Source of the DNA: Mycobacterium gordonae
Lineage (GTDB): Bacteria > Actinomycetota > Actinomycetes > Mycobacteriales > Mycobacteriaceae
DNA: 64,000 nucleotides
Assembly (NCBI RefSeq): GCF_001417955.2
Contig: NZ_LKTM01000339.1
Location: 62,001 to 126,000, forward strand
Direction of reading: 5' to 3'
Shown: positions 24,396-32,486 of the stretch, one piece after another
How positions within the stretch are numbered: position 1 is the first letter of the stretch
Layout: every line of letters begins with the position of its first letter
Program-made: the position numbers and the translations under genes
The notes under the pieces: model-generated
Seen by the model: only the letters and a program-made list of their open reading frames with translations
Told to the model about the DNA's origin: nothing
Database searches by the model: none

Positions 24396-26780
24396 TTAGG
24401 TGAGCACATCGGGATCGGCTTTGATCGTCATCCGCGCCGCACCGGCCCAGTACACGTCCGCGGCGCGCTCGATCAGCGAGGCCCGCATGCCGACCATGTC
24501 CGACCACTTCATCTCCGACGGTGCGATACCGGTCAGCATGACGTCGTAGGCCATCCGGCACACCCGTTCGATGGACGCCGCCCGGTACACGGCCTCGGGC
24601 AGGTTGCGGCCGGTGGCGATAACGCCGTGGTTGGCCAGCACCGTCAGGTTGGCACTACCGATATGGGCCACCAGTTCTGCTGCGCGCGAGGGGGTATCGA
24701 TCTCCCCCTCATAGGCTTCGACCAGACACATGTCATCCAGGAACAGCGACCCGGTCTGATGCACCAGCTCGGGAAGCCTGCCGAGCGCGGCCAGCACACA
24801 CACGTAGTAGGGGTGATTGTGGATGACCACCCGGGCGTCCTCGCGGACGCGGTGCAGTTCGGTGTGGATGTGGATGGCCGGCGTGACATCCCAACGACCG
24901 CGCACGACCCGGGCATCGGCGTCCACCTCGCAGATGTCCGACGCGGTGAGCTCCTGCCACCAGAGCCCCCAGGGGTTGACCAGCATGTCGGTCTGGCCGT
25001 CCCGTTGCCAGGTGATGTGCCCGGCCATGTTCTCGGCGAAACCGATCGAGGCGAGATGGCGGAAGGCGACGGCGAGCGCCTGCTCGTCGGACAGCTGCAC
25101 CCCGATCGGTGGCACCACCGACGGCGCCCACACCTCCAGCCCGCCACGCCGTACCCGAGGACCATCCATAACGCCCGCCTCCATCCTGGCTCGAAGGTTC
25201 TCCCGCAGTTCACCTTTGGCGATCTTGCCGCCCGATGACCGGGGCAGCTCGTCGACCACGATGAGCCGTTCGGGCAGCAGCTCCTTGGAAACACCCAGCG
25301 CCAGAAGATGTTCGACGAGCTCTGGCAGGTCCAGGGTGCGGGACTCGACGAGTTCGGCATAAAGGCAGACCTTTTCGCCGAACACCGGGTCGGGCATCGC
25401 CACCGCGGCCGCCACTGCGATCGCGGGATGAGTCATGGCGGAGTCTTCGACCTGTGCGGCGCTGATGTTCTTGCCGCCCCGCACGATGAAGTCGGACGTG
25501 CGGCCGGTCACGCTGAGATAACCGTCCCCGTCGATCTCGCAGATGTCACCCATCCGCATCCACCCATCTGGGGTGAACAGCCGTTCGTGGTCGATCCCGT
25601 CGAGATAGCCCAGGCTGGTTGCCGGACCCCGGCAGGCCGGCTGGCCGCGGCCGGTCCCGGTGACGTCGCGGTCGCCGTCGTAGAGGCGGACTTTCATCTC
25701 CGGGACGATCCGGCCACCGGTACGCAACCGGTGGTGCAGGGTGTCATCCAGGGTCGTACCGCTGAGCAGGCCCGTCTCGTTGGAGCCGTAGAACTGCAGA
25801 ATCTTGGCGCCGGTGAGTTCCTCGAACTCCGCGGCCGGCCGGTACGGCAGCGCCTCGCCGCCGGCGAACACCACCCGAAGCGAGCTCAGATCGGTCTCGC
25901 GCACCATCGGGTCGGCCATCAGCATGGTCAATTGGGTACTCACACAGCACATTACGGTGACTTTGTGCCGGGCTATCGCCTCGCACGCGGCCGCGGTGGA
26001 GAACCGCTGCAGCAGCACGGTGGTGGCTCCCAAGTGGATCGGGGTGGTATGGCTGGTCCAGATCCCGAAGCCGAAGGGCATCGGGATGACCGGCAAAAAG
26101 ACGTCGTCGGGTGTCAACAGCCCGTTTGCGACGGCCTTCTGATGAAAGTAGTGCCAACGATTCTGGGTGTGCACGACGCACTTGGGCAACCCGGTGGTCC
26201 CGGAGGTGGAGTTGATCAGGAAGACGTCGTCGGGGCCCAGTTGTGCCTCGATGCCCGGCGCCGCGGCCGGCGCGTCGACCTCGAGCAGCGGCGTCATGCC
26301 GTCACTGCCCAGTACCAGCAACGCCATCCGGAGCTGCGCGGCCACCTCCGCCGCGGCGGCGCCACGTTGCTCGTCGCTGATCAGCACTCGAGGTTCGGTG
26401 ACTCCCAGCAGATGGGCGACTTCGCGGGTGCCGGCGCGGGCACCGATGCCGACGACGACGGCGCCGCAGCGCTCGACGGCCACGAACAGAACATGGATGC
26501 CGGCGGTGTCGCCGTGCCACACCGCGACCCGATCACCGCGGCCGACCCCTGAGCCGGCCAGCTGCCCGGCCAGCGCGGTCGCCGCGGCGTCGAATTCAGC
26601 CCACGTCAGGGCGCCGCCGGGATGGTCGATGTAGGCCACCCGGTCCGGTGACCGCTCGGCGTTGCGGCGAACTGCGTCGGACAGTGTCGAGTCGGTCCAC
26701 CATCCGGCAGCACGGAACGCCGCGGCGTCCCCGGCCGCGAATGCCGGCGACCGCATGATGCTCAGCGCGCCGGCGGTCAT
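24396..26780 (-). CDS. Fusion of an acyl/aryl-CoA ligase with a class II aldolase/adducin domain
   Basis: One uninterrupted frame of 794 residues. Residues about 10-535 are an ANL ligase: NSTSGTTGLPK (near 190), FYGSNETGLLSG, GWMRMGDICEIDGDGYLSVTGRTSDFI and SGGKIAKGELRENLRARM, the normal C-terminal end. Directly after this comes Met538 (MDGPRVRRGG) and a complete class II aldolase domain with the metal motif HNHPYYV, an upstream acidic residue in HIHTELHRV and LANHGVIATG. Class II aldolase-fold enzymes cleave sugar phosphates or decarboxylate aromatic acids. The start ATG 26780 precedes MTAGALSIMRSP; further upstream the frame overlaps the divergent M48 gene. A sequencing error that removed a stop is possible but both halves are fully in frame. 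Confidence 0.82.
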   Translation of the reverse strand: MTAGALSIMRSPAFAAGDAAAFRAAGWWTDSTLSDAVRRNAERSPDRVAYIDHPGGALTWAEFDAAATALAGQLAGSGVGRGDRVAVWHGDTAGIHVLFVAVERCGAVVVGIGARAGTREVAHLLGVTEPRVLISDEQRGAAAAEVAAQLRMALLVLGSDGMTPLLEVDAPAAAPGIEAQLGPDDVFLINSTSGTTGLPKCVVHTQNRWHYFHQKAVANGLLTPDDVFLPVIPMPFGFGIWTSHTTPIHLGATTVLLQRFSTAAACEAIARHKVTVMCCVSTQLTMLMADPMVRETDLSSLRVVFAGGEALPYRPAAEFEELTGAKILQFYGSNETGLLSGTTLDDTLHHRLRTGGRIVPEMKVRLYDGDRDVTGTGRGQPACRGPATSLGYLDGIDHERLFTPDGWMRMGDICEIDGDGYLSVTGRTSDFIVRGGKNISAAQVEDSAMTHPAIAVAAAVAMPDPVFGEKVCLYAELVESRTLDLPELVEHLLALGVSKELLPERLIVVDELPRSSGGKIAKGELRENLRARMEAGVMDGPRVRRGGLEVWAPSVVPPIGVQLSDEQALAVAFRHLASIGFAENMAGHITWQRDGQTDMLVNPWGLWWQELTASDICEVDADARVVRGRWDVTPAIHIHTELHRVREDARVVIHNHPYYVCVLAALGRLPELVHQTGSLFLDDMCLVEAYEGEIDTPSRAAELVAHIGSANLTVLANHGVIATGRNLPEAVYRAASIERVCRMAYDVMLTGIAPSEMKWSDMVGMRASLIERAADVYWAGAARMTIKADPDVLT

Positions 26781-26949
26781 AACCGAATGATAGGAAAGCT
26801 GACAGTGAGGCAGGTCACCGGCCGTCCGAGGCCCGCCGCGCTGACCAGCACTCCAAGAATCCCCCAAGAACCTTCCAAGGGCCGGCACGCAACCTGGTAT
26901 CGCCCAAAATCCGCGGGCACAGACCGACGTCAGGAGTCCAGGGACCGCC

Positions 26950-27840
26950 ATGGCCATCGTCGATTCACCGACCCACCATCACCCGCACCCACCGACCGGC
27001 TTCCGTGAGCAACCCCGGCGCCACCCGTGGGAGATCGGCCTGCTGGTGCTGGTCATCGCGTCCAGCGTCGTGCTGTACCTGATCGCGTGCGCGCTGGTGC
27101 TGTCCGGCAAGGTCAGCTTGTTGTGGCTGTCGGTGCTCGCCACGCCGGTGCTGCTGTTCCTCGGCCGGGGGCTGAACTACGGCCGCCAGCGCACCAACGG
27201 CGTGAAGATGTCGCCCACCCAGTTTCCCGAGGGTTACTGGCTGGTCGTCGAAGCGGCGCAGCGTTTTGGTCTCACCGAGGTGCCGGACGCGTACGTCGTG
27301 CTGGGCAACGGGCAGATCAACGCCTTCGCCAGCGGTCACGGCTTCCGCCGCTACGTCGTGGTCTACAGCGACCTGTTCGAGATCGGCGGCCAGGCCCGCG
27401 ATCCCGAGGCGCTGGCCTTCGTCATCGGACACGAGGTCGGCCACATCGCAGCCGGGCACGCTTCGTACTGGCGCCAGCTCAGCCAGCTGGCCATGAAGAT
27501 TCCGTTCCTCGGGCAGGCGCTGTCGCGTTCCATGGAGTACACGGCCGACAACTACGGTTACGCGTTCCGCCCGGAAGGGGCCCGTCGCGCCATCGGCGTG
27601 CTGAGCGCCGGCAAGTACCTGCTGCGCTGGGTCGATTTCGACGGCATGGCCGACCGGGCCGGGGCCGAGACCGGGTTCTTCGTGTGGCTGGCCAACGCGC
27701 TGGCGTCACACCCGGTGAACACGTGGCGCGCGTCGGCGCTGCGCAATCGCGCGGTCGCGGGCGCTCTGTTCTTCCGGCCCAGGCAGCCGGTGGCTGCCCC
27801 GCAGTGGCCCGCACCCGGTCCCGCCCCGTGGCCCAGGTGA
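26950..27840 (+). CDS. M48-family (HtpX/Ste24-like) membrane metallopeptidase
   Basis: This 296-residue protein has a His/Pro-rich cytoplasmic N-terminus, two transmembrane helices (about 28-51 and 55-72), and the zinc motif HEVGH at 161-165 in FVIGHEVGHIAAGHASY. The third zinc ligand is likely the glutamate in SMEYTADNYGYAF. Members degrade or process membrane proteins on the cytoplasmic face. The ATG at 26950 gives a normal family N-terminus. A small membrane protein gene overlaps its stop by four bases, or follows by 11, so the two are probably one operon. It is divergent from the ligase-aldolase fusion. Confidence 0.88.
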   Translation: MAIVDSPTHHHPHPPTGFREQPRRHPWEIGLLVLVIASSVVLYLIACALVLSGKVSLLWLSVLATPVLLFLGRGLNYGRQRTNGVKMSPTQFPEGYWLVVEAAQRFGLTEVPDAYVVLGNGQINAFASGHGFRRYVVVYSDLFEIGGQARDPEALAFVIGHEVGHIAAGHASYWRQLSQLAMKIPFLGQALSRSMEYTADNYGYAFRPEGARRAIGVLSAGKYLLRWVDFDGMADRAGAETGFFVWLANALASHPVNTWRASALRNRAVAGALFFRPRQPVAAPQWPAPGPAPWPR

Positions 27841-28100
27841 GTGCATACGCGATGAAGACCAAGGTCGTCGTGCTGCTGACCGGCTGGGCCGTCGCGGTGG
27901 TGCTGCTGCTGCACTACGTGATGCTGAGCCGGGCCGGCCTGCCGGTGGACTGGATGCTCTACCTCGGACTGCCGGTCACCGCGGCCGGCGTGTTGTTCGC
28001 GCTGATGCTGGCGAACATGGGCGCCGGATGGGAGACCAAGACGATCAGCGTGGGTCAGCCGCTCTTGAGGCGAATCTTCCAGCGCACGAAGCCCAGGTAG
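27837..28100 (+). CDS. Small membrane protein with two transmembrane helices
   Basis: The frame encodes 87 residues from a GTG at 27837 (GTGA overlap with the M48 stop) or 82 from ATG 27852. Two hydrophobic helices are clear: KVVVLLTGWAVAVVLLLHYVML and WMLYLGLPVTAAGVLFALMLA, followed by a basic tail. I do not recognise a named family. The last 46 bases overlap the 3' end of the convergent Rv1747-type gene, which is a larger overlap than usual. Its position suggests it works with, or assists, the M48 peptidase, but that is inference. Confidence 0.6.
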   Translation: MSAYAMKTKVVVLLTGWAVAVVLLLHYVMLSRAGLPVDWMLYLGLPVTAAGVLFALMLANMGAGWETKTISVGQPLLRRIFQRTKPR

Positions 28101-30637
28101 AAGATGCTCAGCACCACCAGCATCGCCATGTCGAACGTCCACGCCCCGGCCGTGTGCTTCCAGTGTGAGTCCTTCGGGACCTGCGGAACCGGACACAATC
28201 GGGTCAGGTCGATCGTCGAGGCCGAGGTGGCGAAACCCCACCTCGCCGGGGTCACCCACGACATCTGGTCCAGCCCCAGCCGGTTGGTGACGGGAATCAT
28301 GCCGCCGGAGAACACCAGCTGCGACATGACCGCCACCACCAGCAGCGGCATGATCTGCTCGCTGGTCTTGGCCAGCGACGACAGCACCAACCCGAGCATG
28401 GCCGAGGCGACGGTCGTCGCCGCGATGTCGGCGTAGAGCTCGAGGGCGGGGCTTCCCAGCACCACTGCGCTCGCCTTGGGTCCGGGCTTGCCGAGCAGCG
28501 CGATCACGGTCACGATCGCCGACTGGACCAGCGCCAGGATGGTGTAAACGCAGACCTTGGCCAGCAGATAGGCCGTGGTGGACAGCCCCACCGCCTGTTC
28601 GCGCAGGAAGATGGCCCGCTCACCGATGAGGTCCCGGATGGTCAGCGCCGTTCCCATGAAGACGGCGCCGACGTTGAGCAACACCAGGATCTGGGCCGGC
28701 TCGGTGGGCGCGTCACTGGTCAGTGGCGGGGCGTTGAACCCGACATCACCGGGCACCGACATGGACAGCGAGCCCATGATGAACGGCAGGATCGCCAGGA
28801 AGATGAAGTAGCCGCGGTCGGAGATGATCAGCCGCAACTGCCGTCGCGCGATCGTGGAGAACTGCCGGAGCAGGCTGGTATGCGCCGCCTCCCCGAGCTC
28901 CGCGGGTTTCTCCGTCGGCGGTACCGGCGGGGGTGGCCCGGTCTGGGCCAGGTAGCGGGCCTTGGCGCCGTCCGGGTCCTCGGCCACCGAGCTGAAGATG
29001 TCGGCCCAGTTGGTGGTTCCCATCGACGGGCCGATCTGGCTGGGCGGTCCGCAGAACGCGGTCTTGCCGCCGGGCGCCAGCAGCAGCACCTGGTCGCACA
29101 CATCGAGATACGTCAGCGAGTGTGTGACCACCAGCACCACGCGACCGGCGTCGGCCAGTTGCCGCAGCATGGTCATCACCTGCCGGTCCAGCGCCGGGTC
29201 CAAGCCGGAGGTGGGCTCGTCCAGGATCAGCAGCGACGGCCCGGTGAGCAGCTCCAGCGCGACCGAGGCGCGCTTGCGCTGACCGCCGGACAGCTTGTCG
29301 ACCCGCGTCTCGAGGTGTTTGGTCATCTCGAGTTCTTCGAGGACGCGCGCCACCACCTGCTCGCGGTCTTCTTTGGTGGTGTCGGGCGGCAGCCGCAGTT
29401 CGGCGGCGTACATCAGGGCCTGCTTGACCGTCAGCTGCCCGTGCACCACGTCGTCCTGCGGCACCATGCCGATCCTGCTGCGCAGCGAGGCGTACTCGGA
29501 GTGCACGTTGTGCCCCTCGAACGACACCGTGCCGCTGGTCGGGTGGGTGTACCCGGCGACCAGTTTGGCGAAGGTCGACTTGCCCGCGCCCGACGGACCG
29601 ATGACCGCCGTGAGCATGCCCGGACGCGCGGTGATCGAGATGTTGTCCAGCAGGGTCTTGTTGCCCTCGATCGTCCAGGTCACGCCGCGGACATCGAGGC
29701 CGCCCGTCCGGGTTTCCAGCAGGCTCTCTTCACGACGTGACAGCGCGCCGTTGGCGAAGACGAGGTCGATGTTGCCGATCGTGACCACGTCGCCGTCGCG
29801 CAGGATCGCCGATTCGACGCGGGTGCCGTTGACGAACGTGCCGTTGATGCTGCGGTTGTCCCGGATCTCGGTGCCGCCGGGCGACGGGATCAGGGTGGCG
29901 TGGTGGCGGGAGGCCAGTACTTCGGGGATGACGATGTCGTTGTCGTCGGCGCGGCCGATCTTCACCGCACCCGGCGGGACGTCCCCTGCCTTGCCCGGCC
30001 GCAGGATCTTCATCATCGAGGTCCGGCCGCCCGACTGGGCGGTGGGACCGATCACCGGAGGTGGCTGTTGCTGCGCGGAGGACCGGTAGATCTGTGGTGA
30101 CGGCTGCTGCATCGGCTGCGGACCCGACGGGTAACGCGGCTGCGGTCCCGACGGCGGCTGACCGGGGGGTGCTGCGGGCATCCGCGCTGTGGACGGATGC
30201 TGTTGCGGCGGGGCACCCCAGTTGGCGCCGCTCGGCGGCCCGCCCTGGGCGGGGATGGGGCCGCTGGGCCGCGACGGAATCGCCATGGCGGTGGTCGCCG
30301 GCGGGCGGCCGACCGAGCCCTGGTTGCGCCGGCCGACTTCGAAGTCGAGCGCCGGTCCGTCCGGGTTGCCGATGTTGACGCGCTGGCCGTCCTGGATGTC
30401 GACGACCGGCACCCGGCGGTTGTTGACGTACAAACCGTTGAGGCTGCCGTTGTCGATGGCGACCCATCGACCCTGGTCGAAGCGCAGCAACAGGTGCACG
30501 CGGGATATCAGGGGGTGCGCCACGCGGACATCGGCGCGCAGATCACGGCCAATGACTACGTCGTGGCCCGCTGCGAAGGTGCGCTCGGCACCGTCATACC
30601 GCACGGTCAGGACAGGTGGAGCGGCTGTCTGGGTCAT
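28055..30637 (-). CDS. ABC transporter with two FHA domains (Rv1747 type)
   Basis: The 860-residue product matches M. tuberculosis Rv1747, recalled in detail. FHA1 spans about residues 11-100 (GRDLRADV, HPLISRVH, NGSLNGLYVNN). A proline-rich linker follows, then FHA2 at about 220-297 (IGRADDNDIVIPEVLASRHH, RSINGTFVNG), the ATPase domain (Walker A GPSGAGKST at 347-355, LSGGQRKR, LLILDEPTSGLDPAL) and a six-helix ABC2-type permease. In M. tuberculosis PknF phosphorylates Thr150 and Thr208 of the linker; here the equivalents are Thr150 (HPSTARMP) and Thr206 (RTSMMK). The transporter has been linked to export of phosphatidylinositol mannosides. A TAAAGT -10 eight bases before the ATG suggests a leaderless mRNA. 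Its 3' end overlaps the convergent small gene. Confidence 0.93.
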   Translation of the reverse strand: MTQTAAPPVLTVRYDGAERTFAAGHDVVIGRDLRADVRVAHPLISRVHLLLRFDQGRWVAIDNGSLNGLYVNNRRVPVVDIQDGQRVNIGNPDGPALDFEVGRRNQGSVGRPPATTAMAIPSRPSGPIPAQGGPPSGANWGAPPQQHPSTARMPAAPPGQPPSGPQPRYPSGPQPMQQPSPQIYRSSAQQQPPPVIGPTAQSGGRTSMMKILRPGKAGDVPPGAVKIGRADDNDIVIPEVLASRHHATLIPSPGGTEIRDNRSINGTFVNGTRVESAILRDGDVVTIGNIDLVFANGALSRREESLLETRTGGLDVRGVTWTIEGNKTLLDNISITARPGMLTAVIGPSGAGKSTFAKLVAGYTHPTSGTVSFEGHNVHSEYASLRSRIGMVPQDDVVHGQLTVKQALMYAAELRLPPDTTKEDREQVVARVLEELEMTKHLETRVDKLSGGQRKRASVALELLTGPSLLILDEPTSGLDPALDRQVMTMLRQLADAGRVVLVVTHSLTYLDVCDQVLLLAPGGKTAFCGPPSQIGPSMGTTNWADIFSSVAEDPDGAKARYLAQTGPPPPVPPTEKPAELGEAAHTSLLRQFSTIARRQLRLIISDRGYFIFLAILPFIMGSLSMSVPGDVGFNAPPLTSDAPTEPAQILVLLNVGAVFMGTALTIRDLIGERAIFLREQAVGLSTTAYLLAKVCVYTILALVQSAIVTVIALLGKPGPKASAVVLGSPALELYADIAATTVASAMLGLVLSSLAKTSEQIMPLLVVAVMSQLVFSGGMIPVTNRLGLDQMSWVTPARWGFATSASTIDLTRLCPVPQVPKDSHWKHTAGAWTFDMAMLVVLSIFYLGFVRWKIRLKSG

Positions 30638-30645
30638 CGCAACCA

Positions 30646-30651
30646 ACTTTA
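30646..30651 (-). promoter_or_regulatory. Predicted -10 element for leaderless Rv1747-type gene
   Basis: On the minus strand TAAAGT (TANNNT consensus) ends eight bases before the ATG at 30637, so transcription would begin at or next to the start codon. No Shine-Dalgarno site is visible. This suggests independent expression from pknF. Confidence 0.45.
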
Positions 30652-30812
30652 TCGGCATGGACGCCAACTAAAGAAGCAGGACGTCGTTTGTAACCGGGCG
30701 GGCCTGGTCGGACGCGCGCGGTGGCCCCCGAAGCCGCTGCGAACGCCGACATTTCGATTCGTTGAGCTCTATCCTTCAAGCCTCTGGCGAATTCGGGCCC
30801 CAAGGAGAGAAC

Positions 30813-32120
30813 TTGACCACCTTATCCGACGATCTGCGCACCCTGAGCTATGAAGCGTTCGTCTACTTTTATCCGCTCGTGACGATGGACGTCACCAGGC
30901 TGCAGGCGTTCAACTCGGCGCCCGGATCGCGGCCCGGTTTCGGCCCGCCCAACCAGTTCTCCCATCTACGGGAGTTTCCGCCGGCGGAGTTCCGGTCGGT
31001 GGTGCGGCCGAACTTCGACACGCTCTACTCGATCGCGTGGCTCGATCTGAGCAACGGTCCGGTCCGGCTGCATGCCGACGACACCGACGATCGCTTCTAC
31101 ATGTTGCCGATGCTGGACATGTGGTCCGATGTGTTCGCCAATCCCGGCAAACGAACCACCGGCACCGGGCCACTGGATCTGGTGATCACCGGTCCGGATT
31201 ACCGCGGCGACCTACCCGAGTCGGCGAGGGTCGTCGAAGCGCCGACTCCGTATGTCTGGCTCATCGGTCGGACTCAGACCAACGGACCCGACGACTACCC
31301 GGCGGTGCACAAGGTCCAGGACGGATTCCGCATCACCGAGCTCGGTCCGAAAGCAGCATTCGAGGCCGACCCGAAGTACGACGTGACCACCGAGCCGCTC
31401 AAGGTCGTCAACGGGATGACCGCGGTCGACTACCTCTCCTATGCCGCCGAACTGCTGCGGGTCAACCCCCCGCATGCGACCGACTTCTCCATCCTGGCCC
31501 GCCTGGCTCTGCTCGGCATCGAACGAGGCCGGCCATTCGACGCGAGCCGGTTCAGCGCGGAACAGCTCGCCCAGATCCAGCAGGGCAAGGACGATGCCCT
31601 CGCCGACATGCTGGTGGCCGGCCCCAGGCTGGCGGCCAGTGTCGACGGCTGGATCAGCCTCGGTGAGGGCATGGGGGTCTACGGCAACAACTACTTCCGG
31701 CGCGCGGTGGTGGCCTTGATCGGTCTGGGTGCCAACCCTCCCGAGGACGCGGTCTATCCGCTGCTCGCCTCCGACGCCGACGGCAACCCGGTCAGCGGTG
31801 ACAACGACTACGTCGTCCATTTCGACGCGGACAAGTTGCCGCCGGTGGACGCGTTCTGGTCGATCACCATGTACGACGCGGAAGGATTCCAGGTTGCCAA
31901 CGAATTGAATCGGTTCGCGATCGGCGACCGGGATCATCTGCACTACAACGACGACGGCTCGCTCGATATCTACATTCAGCACGAGGACCCCGGCCCGGCG
32001 CGCAGGGACAATTGGCTACCGGCGCCGCGCGGCCCGGTGGGGGTGACGATGCGGCTTTATGCGCCCCGGCCGGAAGTCATCGCGGGCGGTTGGTCGCCAC
32101 CGCCCGTTCGCCGGGTTTGA
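30813..32120 (+). CDS. DUF1254/DUF1214 domain protein
   Basis: This 435-residue protein has the DUF1254 N-terminal part (LSYEAFVYFYPLVTMDVTRLQAFN, then VRPNFDTLYSIAWLDLSNGPVRLHA) and the DUF1214 C-terminal part (ALIGLGANPPEDAVYPL, PPVDAFWSITMYDAEGFQVANELNRFAIGDRD). I choose TTG 30813, seven bases after AAGGAG; an upstream TTG at 30762 has no ribosome site. Many relatives carry a signal peptide, but this one does not show one. No biochemical function is established for the family. It lies between the Rv1747-type gene and pknF but on the opposite strand, with a small secreted protein gene 46 bases downstream. Confidence 0.85.
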   Translation: MTTLSDDLRTLSYEAFVYFYPLVTMDVTRLQAFNSAPGSRPGFGPPNQFSHLREFPPAEFRSVVRPNFDTLYSIAWLDLSNGPVRLHADDTDDRFYMLPMLDMWSDVFANPGKRTTGTGPLDLVITGPDYRGDLPESARVVEAPTPYVWLIGRTQTNGPDDYPAVHKVQDGFRITELGPKAAFEADPKYDVTTEPLKVVNGMTAVDYLSYAAELLRVNPPHATDFSILARLALLGIERGRPFDASRFSAEQLAQIQQGKDDALADMLVAGPRLAASVDGWISLGEGMGVYGNNYFRRAVVALIGLGANPPEDAVYPLLASDADGNPVSGDNDYVVHFDADKLPPVDAFWSITMYDAEGFQVANELNRFAIGDRDHLHYNDDGSLDIYIQHEDPGPARRDNWLPAPRGPVGVTMRLYAPRPEVIAGGWSPPPVRRV

Positions 32121-32166
32121 CGCGCCGCTCGCGAATATGATGAACGCCCACCGGAAGGAGATCGAC

Positions 32167-32484
32167 ATGGGTCAGAAGCTGGGTCCATGGAAGCGCAGCG
32201 GCGGTGCGATCGCCGTTGCGGCGCTGGCGTTGACCGCCGCGCCCGAGGTGTTCGACATCGGCCGGCCGCCCGGCACCACGATGGCCGACGTGTGCGTCAA
32301 CGCCGGACGACGCATTTCGGTCAGCGGTTGCACCAATATCGCCGACGCCGTCGCCCCCTACGTCCCGCCGCCGGCGGACTATGCGCCGTTGCCGGAGGAC
32401 TACCCGCCTCCCCCGCCGCCGCCCCCGAACATCAACGTCTGCGCGAACGTGGGACGGCGCATCACCGTGAGCGGGTGCGTCTAG
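32167..32484 (+). CDS. Small probably exported protein with two copies of a Cys-x-Asn-x-Gly-Arg-Arg-Ile motif
   Basis: The 105-residue protein begins MGQKLGPWKRSGG with a moderately hydrophobic AIAVAALALTAAPEVF segment that could be a signal peptide. Two short repeats follow: DVCVNAGRRISVSGC and, at the very C-terminus, NVCANVGRRITVSGC. Between them is a proline-rich spacer (PPPADYAPLPEDYPPPPPPP). Each repeat has one cysteine at either end, so each could close as a disulfide hairpin. GGAAGGAG precedes the ATG. I do not recognise a family. It follows the DUF1254 gene by 46 bases, probably co-transcribed, and ends two bases before the pknF stop. Confidence 0.72.
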   Translation: MGQKLGPWKRSGGAIAVAALALTAAPEVFDIGRPPGTTMADVCVNAGRRISVSGCTNIADAVAPYVPPPADYAPLPEDYPPPPPPPPNINVCANVGRRITVSGCV

Positions 32485-32486
32485 GT

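Noticed and set aside
25308..26552. A 414-codon plus-strand frame opposite the ligase-aldolase fusion
   Set aside because: Antisense shadow with low-complexity Gly/Arg/His composition and no ribosome site.
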